DNA of 5,722 nt from NCBI GenBank assembly GCA_034434635.1, contig DAOTYX010000177.1, forward strand, positions 1-5,722. Direction: 5' to 3'. Source of the DNA: DAOTYX01 sp034434635. GTDB taxonomy: Bacteria > Chloroflexota > Anaerolineae > B4-G1 > DUEL01. The translations under genes were made by a program, and so were the position numbers. Shown here piece by piece: positions 1 through 5,625 of this stretch; the stretch's first letter is position 1; each line of letters opens with the position of its first letter. The notes under the pieces were generated by a model. The model made no database searches. It was not told the DNA's origin and saw only the letters and a program-made list of their open reading frames with translations.

Positions 1-455
1 GCGTCTTTCCAGCCGGAAGGGGCAAGCCGCTGCGGGAATATGACCCTGCGATCGAAGCGCAGGCATTTCAGAGGCAGATACCAGGCTTCGTCGAAGCCTT
101 GCAAGCGACTGAAGACCGAACGCAGGTAGGGCACGCGCTGGTCATCTTTGGCGCCATCCGCCTCGTCTCGCTCGCCAGCCGAAAGCCAGTCGGCCAGGCG
201 TACGCGCTCGTCCATATCGCTCTTGGGGGCATGGTGATAGGCCACGCCGCTCAACGCGCGGCGCGCTTCTGCCGAGAGCGCTCCGGCGAAGTCCTGGACG
301 AACGAGTAGCCAGCCAGCGCGTGTTCGTACTTCATGTCCCGCCGCGCTTCCTCGTCGGCGATTTCGCGCCTGCCAACCCCCGCCCGCTGGGCGAACTTCC
401 CCACGTCATGCAACAGCCCCGCCAACGCCGCCAGATAGACCGCTTCATTCTCCAT
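1..455 (-). CDS. cas10: Cas10/Csm1 large subunit of a type III CRISPR effector, N-terminal part (cut by the window edge)
   Basis: The frame stays open for 151 codons from ATG 455 to the left edge. The start begins MENEAVYLAALAGLLHDVGK and is preceded by GGAGG at 462-466, six bases away. Visible features are the HD motif H16-D17 in LLHDVGKF followed by QRAG, a second histidine H45 in KYEHALAGY, the pair H74-H75 in VAYHHAP, and D89 in RLADWLSAGERDE. These match the N-terminal HD domain of Csm1, where the last block corresponds to the usual ADxLSSGxR segment. LRSVFSRL near residue 115 matches the SIFS block that follows in Csm1. In the family this subunit binds target RNA in the Csm complex, the HD domain cuts single-stranded DNA, and the later Palm/GGDD domain (outside the window) makes cyclic oligoadenylates. 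The HD residues look intact. The start overlaps the zinc-ribbon gene by 11 bases, implying coupled translation. Subtype III-A is likely but rests only on the N-terminus. Confidence 0.88.
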   Translation of the reverse strand, partial: MENEAVYLAALAGLLHDVGKFAQRAGVGRREIADEEARRDMKYEHALAGYSFVQDFAGALSAEARRALSGVAYHHAPKSDMDERVRLADWLSAGERDEADGAKDDQRVPYLRSVFSRLQGFDEAWYLPLKCLRFDRRVIFPQRLAPSGWKD

Positions 456-630
456 GCGCTTCCTCCTCTGTCGTCGTCTTCTCCTTCGGCTCTTCCGCCA
501 CCAGCAGGAACCCGCCCCCGTGACTCCCCTGGCTCACCATCACCACCCGCAGCGGCAGGTCCTCTCCACACCCTCCACACACCACCACCGCTCCCTCCAG
601 CGGCTCCCCACAGATCGGACACGTGACCAT
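445..630 (-). CDS. Small zinc-ribbon protein at the head of the cas operon, function unknown
   Basis: This 61-residue protein begins MVTCPICGEPLEG. C4, C7, C18 and C21 form a CxxC-x10-CxxC zinc ribbon (CPICGE ... CGGCGED). A short hydrophobic stretch follows (LRVVMVSQG, then GGGFLLVAEE), which could form a beta hairpin, and then a charged KEKTTTEEEAHGE tail. ATG 630 was chosen because GAGGAGG lies at 636-642, five bases upstream. A longer 87-residue frame from ATG 708 adds 26 residues of low-complexity, non-conserved-looking sequence and has a poorer ribosome site. The stop overlaps the cas10 start by 11 bases, so the two are almost certainly cotranscribed. I do not recognise it as a named Cas protein. 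It could be a nucleic-acid or protein-binding accessory of the effector, or an unrelated small protein riding in the operon. The reading frame is well supported; the role is not. Confidence 0.72.
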   Translation of the reverse strand: MVTCPICGEPLEGAVVVCGGCGEDLPLRVVMVSQGSHGGGFLLVAEEPKEKTTTEEEAHGE

Positions 631-635
631 GGCAA

Positions 636-642
636 CCTCCTC
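636..642 (-). promoter_or_regulatory. Ribosome binding site deciding the zinc-ribbon start
   Basis: GAGGAGG on the minus strand lies five bases before ATG 630. It is the strongest Shine-Dalgarno sequence in the gap and favours the 61-residue product over the extended frame from 708. Confidence 0.7.
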
Positions 643-688
643 GCCACCATGGTACACCCTTTCTCTTCCCCGCGCATCGGAAGAGTTG

Positions 689-721
689 CCTATCTTTTCA
701 TAGGTCATGTTCCCTATAGCA
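689..721 (-). promoter_or_regulatory. Candidate cas operon promoter with three CCTAT/ATAGG half-sites (possible operator)
   Basis: Three alternating half-sites are seen on the plus strand: CCTAT at 689-693, ATAGG at 700-704 and CCTAT at 713-717. Neighbouring copies face each other, and their starts are 11 and 13 bases apart, about one helical turn. On the minus strand the right-hand copy falls inside TGCTATAGG (721-713), which resembles an extended -10 element (TG, one base, TATAGG). I see no good -35 at the matching distance (the position reads AACTGG). Transcription would then start near 705-707, about 75 bases before the zinc-ribbon start. A weak -35 with symmetric sites over the -10 and start is what a regulated promoter looks like, and the CARF-HTH gene next door is the obvious candidate regulator. 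All of this is inference from pattern; chance recurrence of 5-mers is possible. Confidence 0.35.
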
Positions 722-732
722 AGAGACGATCG

Positions 733-1617
733 TCACCAGTTGCCCCATATCCGCCCCTCAAAGGCAAAGTAGGAGGTCAAAAGCACCATCAGCGTGTGAC
801 GATTCACCCCGTCCACCCCGAAATGCGCGTGCGCCTTGTCGTAAGCGGACGACAACTGATGCCCCACCGTCCGCACGCTGCGCCCCAGCCGCGCCGCCAC
901 CTGCCGGTCGCTCAGCCCCTCGCAGACCACCAGTTCCACCACCTGCCGCTCCGCCTCGGTCAGCACCAGACGCACAAAACTGCGCGCCAACTGCAGGGCG
1001 TCAGCCTGACGCAGCGCCTCCTGCCGCACCACCGCCTCGAACGGATCCTCACTCATCGCCAGATCGGTCAGCACCGGGCTGACCCGGCTCCAGCGCAACA
1101 CGGGGACCGCCAACAGGTGCGCCTGCCCCGGCCCTGGATGCAACGCCTGACTGGCGATCAGTTCAGGAGAAGAAAACAGCTGCCAGGCGCAGTCCCCTTC
1201 GTCAAACAGCAGCTGCGCGGCGACGATGCCGAAAACGGCCAGCGTCTTCCGCCCACCGGTGATGGAAAGATGCACCCGCCGCCCAGCCTGCTTGGCCGCG
1301 CGGATCTCCCGATAGAGCACCCGGAAACTCTCGCGCACCCCCTCCTCGGTGTCAATGTCCTCCAACGGCCTGCCGTCGGGCGCACACAGGCAGATAGGGT
1401 GTAGCCTGAGGGTGGGATAGGCGCGGGGGAACTCCTCGGCCAGGAGAGTGGCGGAACGGTTGGTCTCCGGCCGCTCCAGAGAGGTGTGGATCGGCACGAC
1501 GTCGCTGATCGCCTCCCCGCGCGCCAGCAGCAGATCGAGGGTGATCGTCACCAGTTGCGGCTTCGACCCCAGCGGGGCGATCAGGACAGGGGGGAGTCGA
1601 GAGTACCTGATGTGCAC
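733..1617 (-). CDS. CARF-domain (NE0113 / ring-nuclease-like) protein fused to a LuxR-type helix-turn-helix; probable CRISPR transcription regulator
   Basis: This is a 294-residue protein from GTG 1617. Residues about 10-175 form a CARF-type Rossmann domain. The first strand and loop read VLIAPLGSKPQLVTITLDLL (11-30), the equivalent of the LGxxPQVVTETL motif of the NE0113 family, followed by DVVPIHTS (39-46). The second nucleotide-binding motif is HLSITGGRKTLAVFG (116-130). A linker rich in A, L, R and Q leads to residues 219-265, LTEAERQVVELV ... GLSDRQVAARLG ... VRTVGHQL. This matches the GerE/LuxR HTH at its key positions: L219, T220, E223, L229, G234, S236, A241, L244, S247, T250-V251, H253 and K261. 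No HEPN or PD-D/ExK nuclease domain is present. Known CARF domains bind cyclic oligoadenylate made by Cas10, and some cleave it. The best reading is a cOA-responsive regulator, analogous in logic to Csa3 but with a different HTH. It lies 102 bases upstream of the cas operon on the same strand, with its own promoter. It could instead act mainly as a ring nuclease. Confidence 0.85.
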   Translation of the reverse strand: MHIRYSRLPPVLIAPLGSKPQLVTITLDLLLARGEAISDVVPIHTSLERPETNRSATLLAEEFPRAYPTLRLHPICLCAPDGRPLEDIDTEEGVRESFRVLYREIRAAKQAGRRVHLSITGGRKTLAVFGIVAAQLLFDEGDCAWQLFSSPELIASQALHPGPGQAHLLAVPVLRWSRVSPVLTDLAMSEDPFEAVVRQEALRQADALQLARSFVRLVLTEAERQVVELVVCEGLSDRQVAARLGRSVRTVGHQLSSAYDKAHAHFGVDGVNRHTLMVLLTSYFAFEGRIWGNW

Positions 1618-1626
1618 CAAGAAGAT

Positions 1627-1632
1627 CTCTCC
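1627..1632 (-). promoter_or_regulatory. Ribosome binding site deciding the CARF-HTH start
   Basis: GGAGAG lies nine bases before GTG 1617 and six before TTG 1620. The in-frame GTG at 1677 has no such site and would lie upstream of the predicted transcription start, so the 294-residue (or 295-residue) product is preferred over a 314-residue one. Confidence 0.6.
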
Positions 1633-1679
1633 GCTTATACTCCCGGTGAAAGAAGACACAGACAGGCAAGCAGGCACAA

Positions 1680-1708
1680 AGTATAGTGCAACTTCGCGCC
1701 CAGGTCAA
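1680..1708 (-). promoter_or_regulatory. Sigma-70-type promoter of the CARF-HTH gene
   Basis: On the minus strand the -35 box TTGACC (1708-1703), a 17-base spacer and the -10 box TATACT (1685-1680) each match the consensus at five of six positions. Transcription would start near 1673, giving a leader of about 55 bases before GTG 1617. The strength of the match suggests the regulator is made constitutively. Read-through into the zinc-ribbon and cas10 genes is possible because no terminator separates them. Confidence 0.7.
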
Positions 1709-1814
1709 CCGCCGCGGGTTGGCAGGGGTGGCCGCCAGGTCTATGACCCGGCAGGAGCGCGCGTGGGGGCAGTGTTACGCCCGGCGGGCGAGGGGAGTGA
1801 AAACTGAGGGTTTG

Positions 1815-1841
1815 GGGCGGGCGGCTTCGCCGCCCACCCCC
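1815..1841 (-). repeat. GC-rich hairpin between the exporter operon and the CARF gene; possible weak terminator
   Basis: GGGCGGC (1820-1826) and GCCGCCC (1830-1836) pair around TTC. After one C/A mismatch, GGGG (1815-1818) pairs with CCCC (1838-1841), for 11 pairs in all. It sits 76 bases past the permease stop, where a terminator would be expected, but no T run follows on either strand, so it is not a classical intrinsic terminator. A weaker hairpin (ACCCT/AGGGT, 1879-1894) lies between it and the permease. The sequence style also fits a dispersed GC-rich repeat. The rest of 1618-1916 shows no gene. Confidence 0.5.
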
Positions 1842-1916
1842 ACATCTTTCGGGATGAAACCGCAACAACCGCCCGGCGACCCTCCGCTCAGGGTACCGCC
1901 AGGAGACCGCGCCCGC

Positions 1917-3173
1917 CTACTCGTACCGCAGCGCGTCAATCGGGTTCAGGCGGGAGGCCCGCCAGGCCGGGTAGAGGCCCGAAGCCAGACCGACAACGGC
2001 CGAGACGGTCGTCGCCAGCAGGATCACCCCCGGCGTGACCACCGAGCGGAACCCCTCGATCAGCGCGCTGACGATCTGCGCGCCCGCCCCACCCAGGCCG
2101 ATGCCGATCAACCCACCGACCACCGCCAGCGTCACCGCCTCAATGAGGAACTGCCACAGGATGTCCCGCCGCCGCGCTCCCACCGCCTTGCGCAGGCCGA
2201 TCTCGCGCGTCCGCTCGGTCACCGAGACCAGCATGATGTTCATGATGCCGATCCCGCCCACCAGCAGACTGATGCCGGCGATGGCCCCCAGGAAGATGGT
2301 CAGGACGCCGGTAATCTGGGAGAAGGTCGCCAGGATGTCGGACTGGCTGAGCACGGTGAAGTCGTCGTCGTCCTGGAAGGCAATGTTGTGCTGTTCGCGC
2401 AGCACGGCGCGGATCTCCTCAGCAGCAGCGTCCATGCGGTCCTCCGAGATCGCCTGGGCCAGGACGTAGGAGACGGAGTAGTCGCCGCTGGCGGTGCGCG
2501 CTGAGAAAAGGCGAACCTGCGCCGTCGTCAGCGGCACGAAGGCGATGTCGTCCTCGTCGGAGAAGGAGCCGCCCTTCTCGGTCATCACCCCGATCACCCT
2601 GAAGGGGATGCCGTTGATGCGCACCGTCTCACCGATGGGATAGGGGTTATCTGGGAAGAGGTTCTCGACGACCGTCTGTCCCAGCACGACCACACGCCCG
2701 CGCGACTCGATGTCCTGCGGGGAGATGAACTCGCCGGCCACCGGATACCAGTTGCGCACCGGCGCATAGTCGGGCGTCACGCCGGTCACCTGGGTGGTGG
2801 CCTGCCGCCCCGCCGCGACCAGCGTGGCCGAGCGGGCCATCTGCGGCGCCACGCGGGCCACATCGGGCACGCGCAGAGGGTCCTGCAACGCCGCGACGTC
2901 GGCCATGGTCATCGGGCGGGCCGGGCGCTCGCGGATGCTCTGTGGTCCCATACCGCCCCCACCGCCGTTGAACGTGCCGGGGATGATGAACAGCAGGTTG
3001 CTGCCGATGCCCTGAAACTGCTCGGTGACATAGACCTGCACCCCCTGCCCGGCGGCCATCAGCGTGATCACCGCCGCCACGCCGATGATGATGCCCAGCA
3101 TCGTCAGCGCGGCGCGCAGTTTATTGGACGCCAGCGCCCGCAGGGCGATGCGGATGCTTTCCAACAGGTTCAT
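1917..3173 (-). CDS. MacB-type ABC exporter permease (FtsX/MacB_PCD family)
   Basis: This 418-residue protein has the four-helix MacB plan. A cytoplasmic start (MNLLESIRIALRALASNKLR) leads into TM1 at about 22-42, then an extracytoplasmic MacB_PCD domain from about 43 to 285, with GVMTEKGG near 195-202. TM2 is at about 288-316, TM3 at about 342-370 and TM4 at about 381-401. After TM2, the conserved ERTREIGLRKAVGARRRDI segment (320-338) is the cytoplasmic coupling region that contacts the ATPase. The end, YPAWRASRLNPIDALRYE, is the classic family C-terminus. A glycine run at 70-74 marks a flexible loop in the outer domain. The start overlaps the ATPase stop as ATGA, so translation is coupled. 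Family members work by a mechanotransmission mechanism with an adaptor, exporting peptides, toxins, antibiotics or lipoproteins; the substrate here cannot be told from sequence. It appears full length and undamaged and is the last gene of the operon. Confidence 0.93.
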   Translation of the reverse strand: MNLLESIRIALRALASNKLRAALTMLGIIIGVAAVITLMAAGQGVQVYVTEQFQGIGSNLLFIIPGTFNGGGGGMGPQSIRERPARPMTMADVAALQDPLRVPDVARVAPQMARSATLVAAGRQATTQVTGVTPDYAPVRNWYPVAGEFISPQDIESRGRVVVLGQTVVENLFPDNPYPIGETVRINGIPFRVIGVMTEKGGSFSDEDDIAFVPLTTAQVRLFSARTASGDYSVSYVLAQAISEDRMDAAAEEIRAVLREQHNIAFQDDDDFTVLSQSDILATFSQITGVLTIFLGAIAGISLLVGGIGIMNIMLVSVTERTREIGLRKAVGARRRDILWQFLIEAVTLAVVGGLIGIGLGGAGAQIVSALIEGFRSVVTPGVILLATTVSAVVGLASGLYPAWRASRLNPIDALRYE

Positions 3174-3913
3174 GGCGTGACCTCCGTCACGGGCTCCGTC
3201 GAGGGATCGGCAACCAGCGGTTGCGCCACCCCTTCCTCGCGGCTCACCTGGCCGTCGTAGAGATGGACGATGCGGGAAGTGTGGTGAGCGATGTTCGGAT
3301 CGTGGGTCACCAACACGACGGTGATGCCCAACTCCCGGTTGAGCCGCTGCAGGATGGCCATCACCTCGCGCCCGGAGCGGCTGTCCAGGTTGCCAGTCGG
3401 CTCGTCGGCCAGGATGATGGAGGGCTGGTTGACCAGGGCGCGGGCGATCGCCACCCGCTGCTGCTGTCCGCCGGAAAGTTCATTCGGCGTGTGGTAGAGC
3501 CGCTCGCCCAGGCCGACGCTCTCCAACGCCTGGCGCGCCCGTCGCAGCCGCTCGGCGCGGCCCACGCCAGCGTAGATGAGCGGCAGGGCCACATTGTCCA
3601 GCGCCACCGTGCGCGGCAGCAGGTTGAAGACCTGGAAGACAAAGCCGATGCGTCGGTTGCGGATGGCGGCCAGCTGATCGTCATCCAGCCGCCCCACGTC
3701 TTCGCCATCCAGCCAGTAGGTGCCCGAAGTGGGCTGGTCGAGACAGCCGATGATGTTCATCAGCGTGGACTTGCCGGAGCCAGACGGGCCCATGATGGCG
3801 ATCATCTCGCCCCGCTCGACGCGCAGAGAGACGCCGCAGAGGGCATTTACCTGCACGTCCCCCATCCGGTACACCTTTGTGATGTCCTGGATCTCAATCA
3901 CCGGACGATCCAT
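3170..3913 (-). CDS. ABC transporter ATP-binding protein, MacB/LolD class
   Basis: This 247-residue stand-alone nucleotide-binding domain powers the adjacent permease. All motifs are intact: Walker A GPSGSGKS (42-49), Q-loop Q94 in FVFQVFNLLP, signature LSGGQ (146-150), Walker B IILADE (166-171), the D-loop NLDS (175-178) and the switch histidine H204 in LVTHD. The FVFQxFNLLP block and the EPTGNLDS sequence are typical of the LolD/MacB/YknY exporter class and not of importers. The C-terminus (about 225-247) is a short acidic, threonine- and proline-rich tail of no clear function. It begins nine bases after the adaptor stop, with a G-rich ribosome site between them, and its stop overlaps the permease start by four bases. 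The separate ATPase gene contrasts with the fused E. coli MacB and resembles the Bacillus YknXYZ layout. Confidence 0.95.
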   Translation of the reverse strand: MDRPVIEIQDITKVYRMGDVQVNALCGVSLRVERGEMIAIMGPSGSGKSTLMNIIGCLDQPTSGTYWLDGEDVGRLDDDQLAAIRNRRIGFVFQVFNLLPRTVALDNVALPLIYAGVGRAERLRRARQALESVGLGERLYHTPNELSGGQQQRVAIARALVNQPSIILADEPTGNLDSRSGREVMAILQRLNRELGITVVLVTHDPNIAHHTSRIVHLYDGQVSREEGVAQPLVADPSTEPVTEVTP

Positions 3914-3922
3914 ATCGTCCCC

Positions 3923-5323
3923 CTACTGCTGGCCAAAGCCAAAGCCATTGGTCTGGTCGCGCACCAGCAGGAGCACATCCCCCTCCTGCAGGCCGCTCAG
4001 TACCTGGCTGTACCCCTCGTAACGCACGCCCAGGCGGACGTCTACCCGCTCCATCCCCTCGGCGGTGCGGCGATAGACGAAAGTCTGGCCGGTGGTCTGG
4101 TCCACCCGCACGACCCAGTTGGGGATGAGTAGCTGATCGGTCAGTTCTTCGACCATGATCACGACGGTGCTGGACATGCCGCCGCGCAGGGGCGCAGTGG
4201 TGGGATCGAGGGCGATGACCACGGGATAGGAGACCGCCCCCTGGTCGCGGTTGGCGGTCGGGCCGATGCGCTCGACGACGCCGGTGAAAGTGAGGTCCGG
4301 CAGCGCGTCCACCGTCACCTCCGCCGGCAGGCCCACCGAAAGCCGGGCCACGTCAATCTCATCCACGTTGACGGTGATGCGGTAGTGGGAGGGGTCCACC
4401 AGGCTGACCGCTGGCAGGCCGGCGGGAGGGGTCTCGCCGACGGTAACGTTGACCGCCGCGACGATGCCGTCGAAGGGGGCAGTGAGGGTGGCCTGCTCCA
4501 GGTCACGCCGGGCGCGGTCGAGGTTCAACTGCGCCGCCTCCACGTCCAGTTGCGCCGCTTCCAGGTCGAGCGGGTCGGCGCCGGCCAGGAGCGCCTCCAG
4601 GCGGTCACGCGCCTCCTGGTAGGTCTGCTGGGCGCGGTCCACCTCATTCTGGGCGTTCTGGCGCTGCAGGTCAGCCTGTTGGCGGATGCGGGTCAGGTTG
4701 CGCAGGGCATCATCGTACCGCTGCTGGGCCTGGTCTACGAACCAGTAGGCGGTCTCTCCGCGCTCGTACTCTTCGGTGCGGGCCTGCAGGACGTTGCGGG
4801 CGTCGTTGAAGGCGCTCTCGGCGTCATCGAGGGTCTCGTTGAGCAGGGTGCTGCTGAGGACGGTGTTGAGGTTGAGACGGGCCGCCTGCAGCGCGGCGGA
4901 GGCCTGGGCGACACCGTCCTGGGCCTGACGGATGTCCGCCTCGTCTGCTGGCTGCTGGAGCCGTTCCAGGCGCACCTGAGCGGAGCGCAGGTTGATCTCC
5001 GCCTGCGTCACCGCCCGCTCCAGGTCGGTGGTCTCCAGGCGGGCCAGCGGTTGACCGGCGCGCACGGGGTCTCCCAGGTTCACCAGCACCTCCGCCACGC
5101 GGCCGGACGGCTGGGCGAAGGTGAGGTCCACCTGGGTGGCCGGTTCGATCGCGCCGCTGGCGCTGACGGTGACCCGCAGGGTGCCGCGCTCGACCGTGGC
5201 GGTCGGCGTGGCGGCGACGGGATTGCTCGCCGCGGCGCGTCGCCACAGGAAAAGGCCGCCGAGGACCAGGATGACGGCCACGACGGCCAAAACGATCCAC
5301 AGACTGCTCTTGCCTCGTTTCAT
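3923..5323 (-). CDS. HlyD/RND-type efflux adaptor (membrane fusion protein), membrane anchored
   Basis: This 466-residue adaptor for the downstream ABC pair begins MKRGKSSLWIVLAVVAVI. Residues 8-27 form one membrane helix with no lipobox cysteine, so the protein is anchored with its body outside. Residues about 44-97 hold a beta-barrel strand and the first lipoyl half (SGRVAEVLVNLGDPVRAGQPL, 73-93). Residues about 98-278 form an unusually long heptad-like alpha-helical hairpin rich in A, Q, E, R and L. The second lipoyl half follows (LTAPFDGIVAAVNVTVGE, 280-297), then a beta barrel (about 312-395) and a membrane-proximal domain ending EGDVLLLV. ATG 5323 is preceded by GGAGGG nine bases away and overlaps the AbrB stop as ATGA. 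A frame open to 5569 exists, but its extra 82 codons are the AbrB gene read out of frame. If the host has no outer membrane, the adaptor would work without a TolC partner. Confidence 0.92.
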   Translation of the reverse strand: MKRGKSSLWIVLAVVAVILVLGGLFLWRRAAASNPVAATPTATVERGTLRVTVSASGAIEPATQVDLTFAQPSGRVAEVLVNLGDPVRAGQPLARLETTDLERAVTQAEINLRSAQVRLERLQQPADEADIRQAQDGVAQASAALQAARLNLNTVLSSTLLNETLDDAESAFNDARNVLQARTEEYERGETAYWFVDQAQQRYDDALRNLTRIRQQADLQRQNAQNEVDRAQQTYQEARDRLEALLAGADPLDLEAAQLDVEAAQLNLDRARRDLEQATLTAPFDGIVAAVNVTVGETPPAGLPAVSLVDPSHYRITVNVDEIDVARLSVGLPAEVTVDALPDLTFTGVVERIGPTANRDQGAVSYPVVIALDPTTAPLRGGMSSTVVIMVEELTDQLLIPNWVVRVDQTTGQTFVYRRTAEGMERVDVRLGVRYEGYSQVLSGLQEGDVLLLVRDQTNGFGFGQQ

Positions 5324-5583
5324 GACTTCGTTCCCTCCGTAGAGGTCTCCGCCAGCCCTTCTGCTTCCAGGCGGCGGATGACCATAGTCCACCGACCCAC
5401 CATCTCTCCGATGAGGCTGGCGCGGACGAGCAGCAGGCCGCCGCCCGGCCCGCGGAGGACGAGCAGCTTCTCGCCCACCGCGATGCCCAGGTCCCGCCGG
5501 GCCTCCACGGGGATGACGATCTGGCCGCGGTCGCTCACGGTGACCGCGCCGTAGAAGGACATTTCGCACCCTCTCTCGTCCAT
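5320..5583 (-). CDS. AbrB/MazE/SpoVT-type small DNA-binding protein
   Basis: This 87-residue protein contains the swapped-hairpin AbrB motif FYGAVTVSDRGQIVIPVEAR (10-29), with the diagnostic RGQIVIP at 19-25, then DLGIAVGEKLLVLRGPGGGLLLVRA. The remaining about 30 residues (EMVGRWTMVIRRLEAEGL) look like a short helix that could aid oligomerisation. Such proteins bind DNA as dimers, either as transition-state regulators or as antitoxins. No toxin gene adjoins it here, and it leads a transporter operon, so a regulator of its own operon is the better guess. ATG 5583 has AGGAGG four bases before the start codon. An alternative ATG at 5562 (protein MSFYGAV..., 80 residues) has GAGG seven bases before it and matches typical family N-termini equally well, so the start is uncertain by seven codons. 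Its stop overlaps the adaptor start by four bases. Confidence 0.87.
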   Translation of the reverse strand: MDERGCEMSFYGAVTVSDRGQIVIPVEARRDLGIAVGEKLLVLRGPGGGLLLVRASLIGEMVGRWTMVIRRLEAEGLAETSTEGTKS

Positions 5584-5602
5584 CCCCCCTCCTATCTTGT
5601 CT

Positions 5603-5618
5603 GTCTTGTATGTAAGAC
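5603..5618. promoter_or_regulatory. Inverted repeat in the exporter operon leader, possible operator
   Basis: GTCTT and AAGAC flank a six-base centre just downstream of the predicted start near 5619. TCTTGT also occurs twice, at 5595-5600 and 5604-5609, and TCTTA at 5622-5626, so the leader is studded with related AT-rich blocks. AbrB-type proteins often bind AT-rich, repeat-containing sites near their own promoters, so autoregulation is a reasonable inference. It is not demonstrated, and the arms are short. Confidence 0.35.
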
Positions 5619-5625
5619 GAATCTT

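Noticed and set aside
631..708. 26-residue N-terminal extension of the zinc-ribbon protein
   Set aside because: It starts next to the predicted transcription start, has a weaker ribosome site, and adds sequence unlike a domain; GAGGAGG before 630 is far better.
454..1404. Plus-strand open frame of 316 residues
   Set aside because: It lies antisense to the CARF-HTH, zinc-ribbon and cas10 start region. Its product is rich in H, R, P and Q with no recognisable fold, typical of the complement of a GC-rich gene.
3221..4132. Plus-strand open frame of 303 residues
   Set aside because: It is the antisense shadow of the ABC ATPase and the end of the adaptor; no domain is recognisable and its start has no supporting context.
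4510..4570. Near-tandem repeat in the adaptor gene (LEAAQLDVEAAQL)
   Set aside because: It is an ordinary heptad-like repetition in a coiled-coil hairpin, expected for this family.
4385..5554. Plus-strand open frame of 389 residues
   Set aside because: It is antisense to the adaptor and AbrB genes; glycine-, valine- and leucine-rich low-complexity product with no motif, and the minus-strand genes are unambiguous.
5324..5569. 82-codon N-terminal extension of the adaptor
   Set aside because: It is the AbrB gene read in another frame (arginine- and proline-rich). The real start at 5323 has a ribosome site and begins directly with the membrane anchor.
5320..5583. Toxin-antitoxin pair with the AbrB protein as antitoxin
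   Set aside because: No small toxin-like frame adjoins it; the next gene is an adaptor coupled by overlap, so an antitoxin role has no local support.
733..5583. Functional link between the exporter operon and the CRISPR locus
   Set aside because: They share only strand; a 299-base gap, a hairpin and a separate strong promoter divide them, and nothing in the exporter suggests a defence role.
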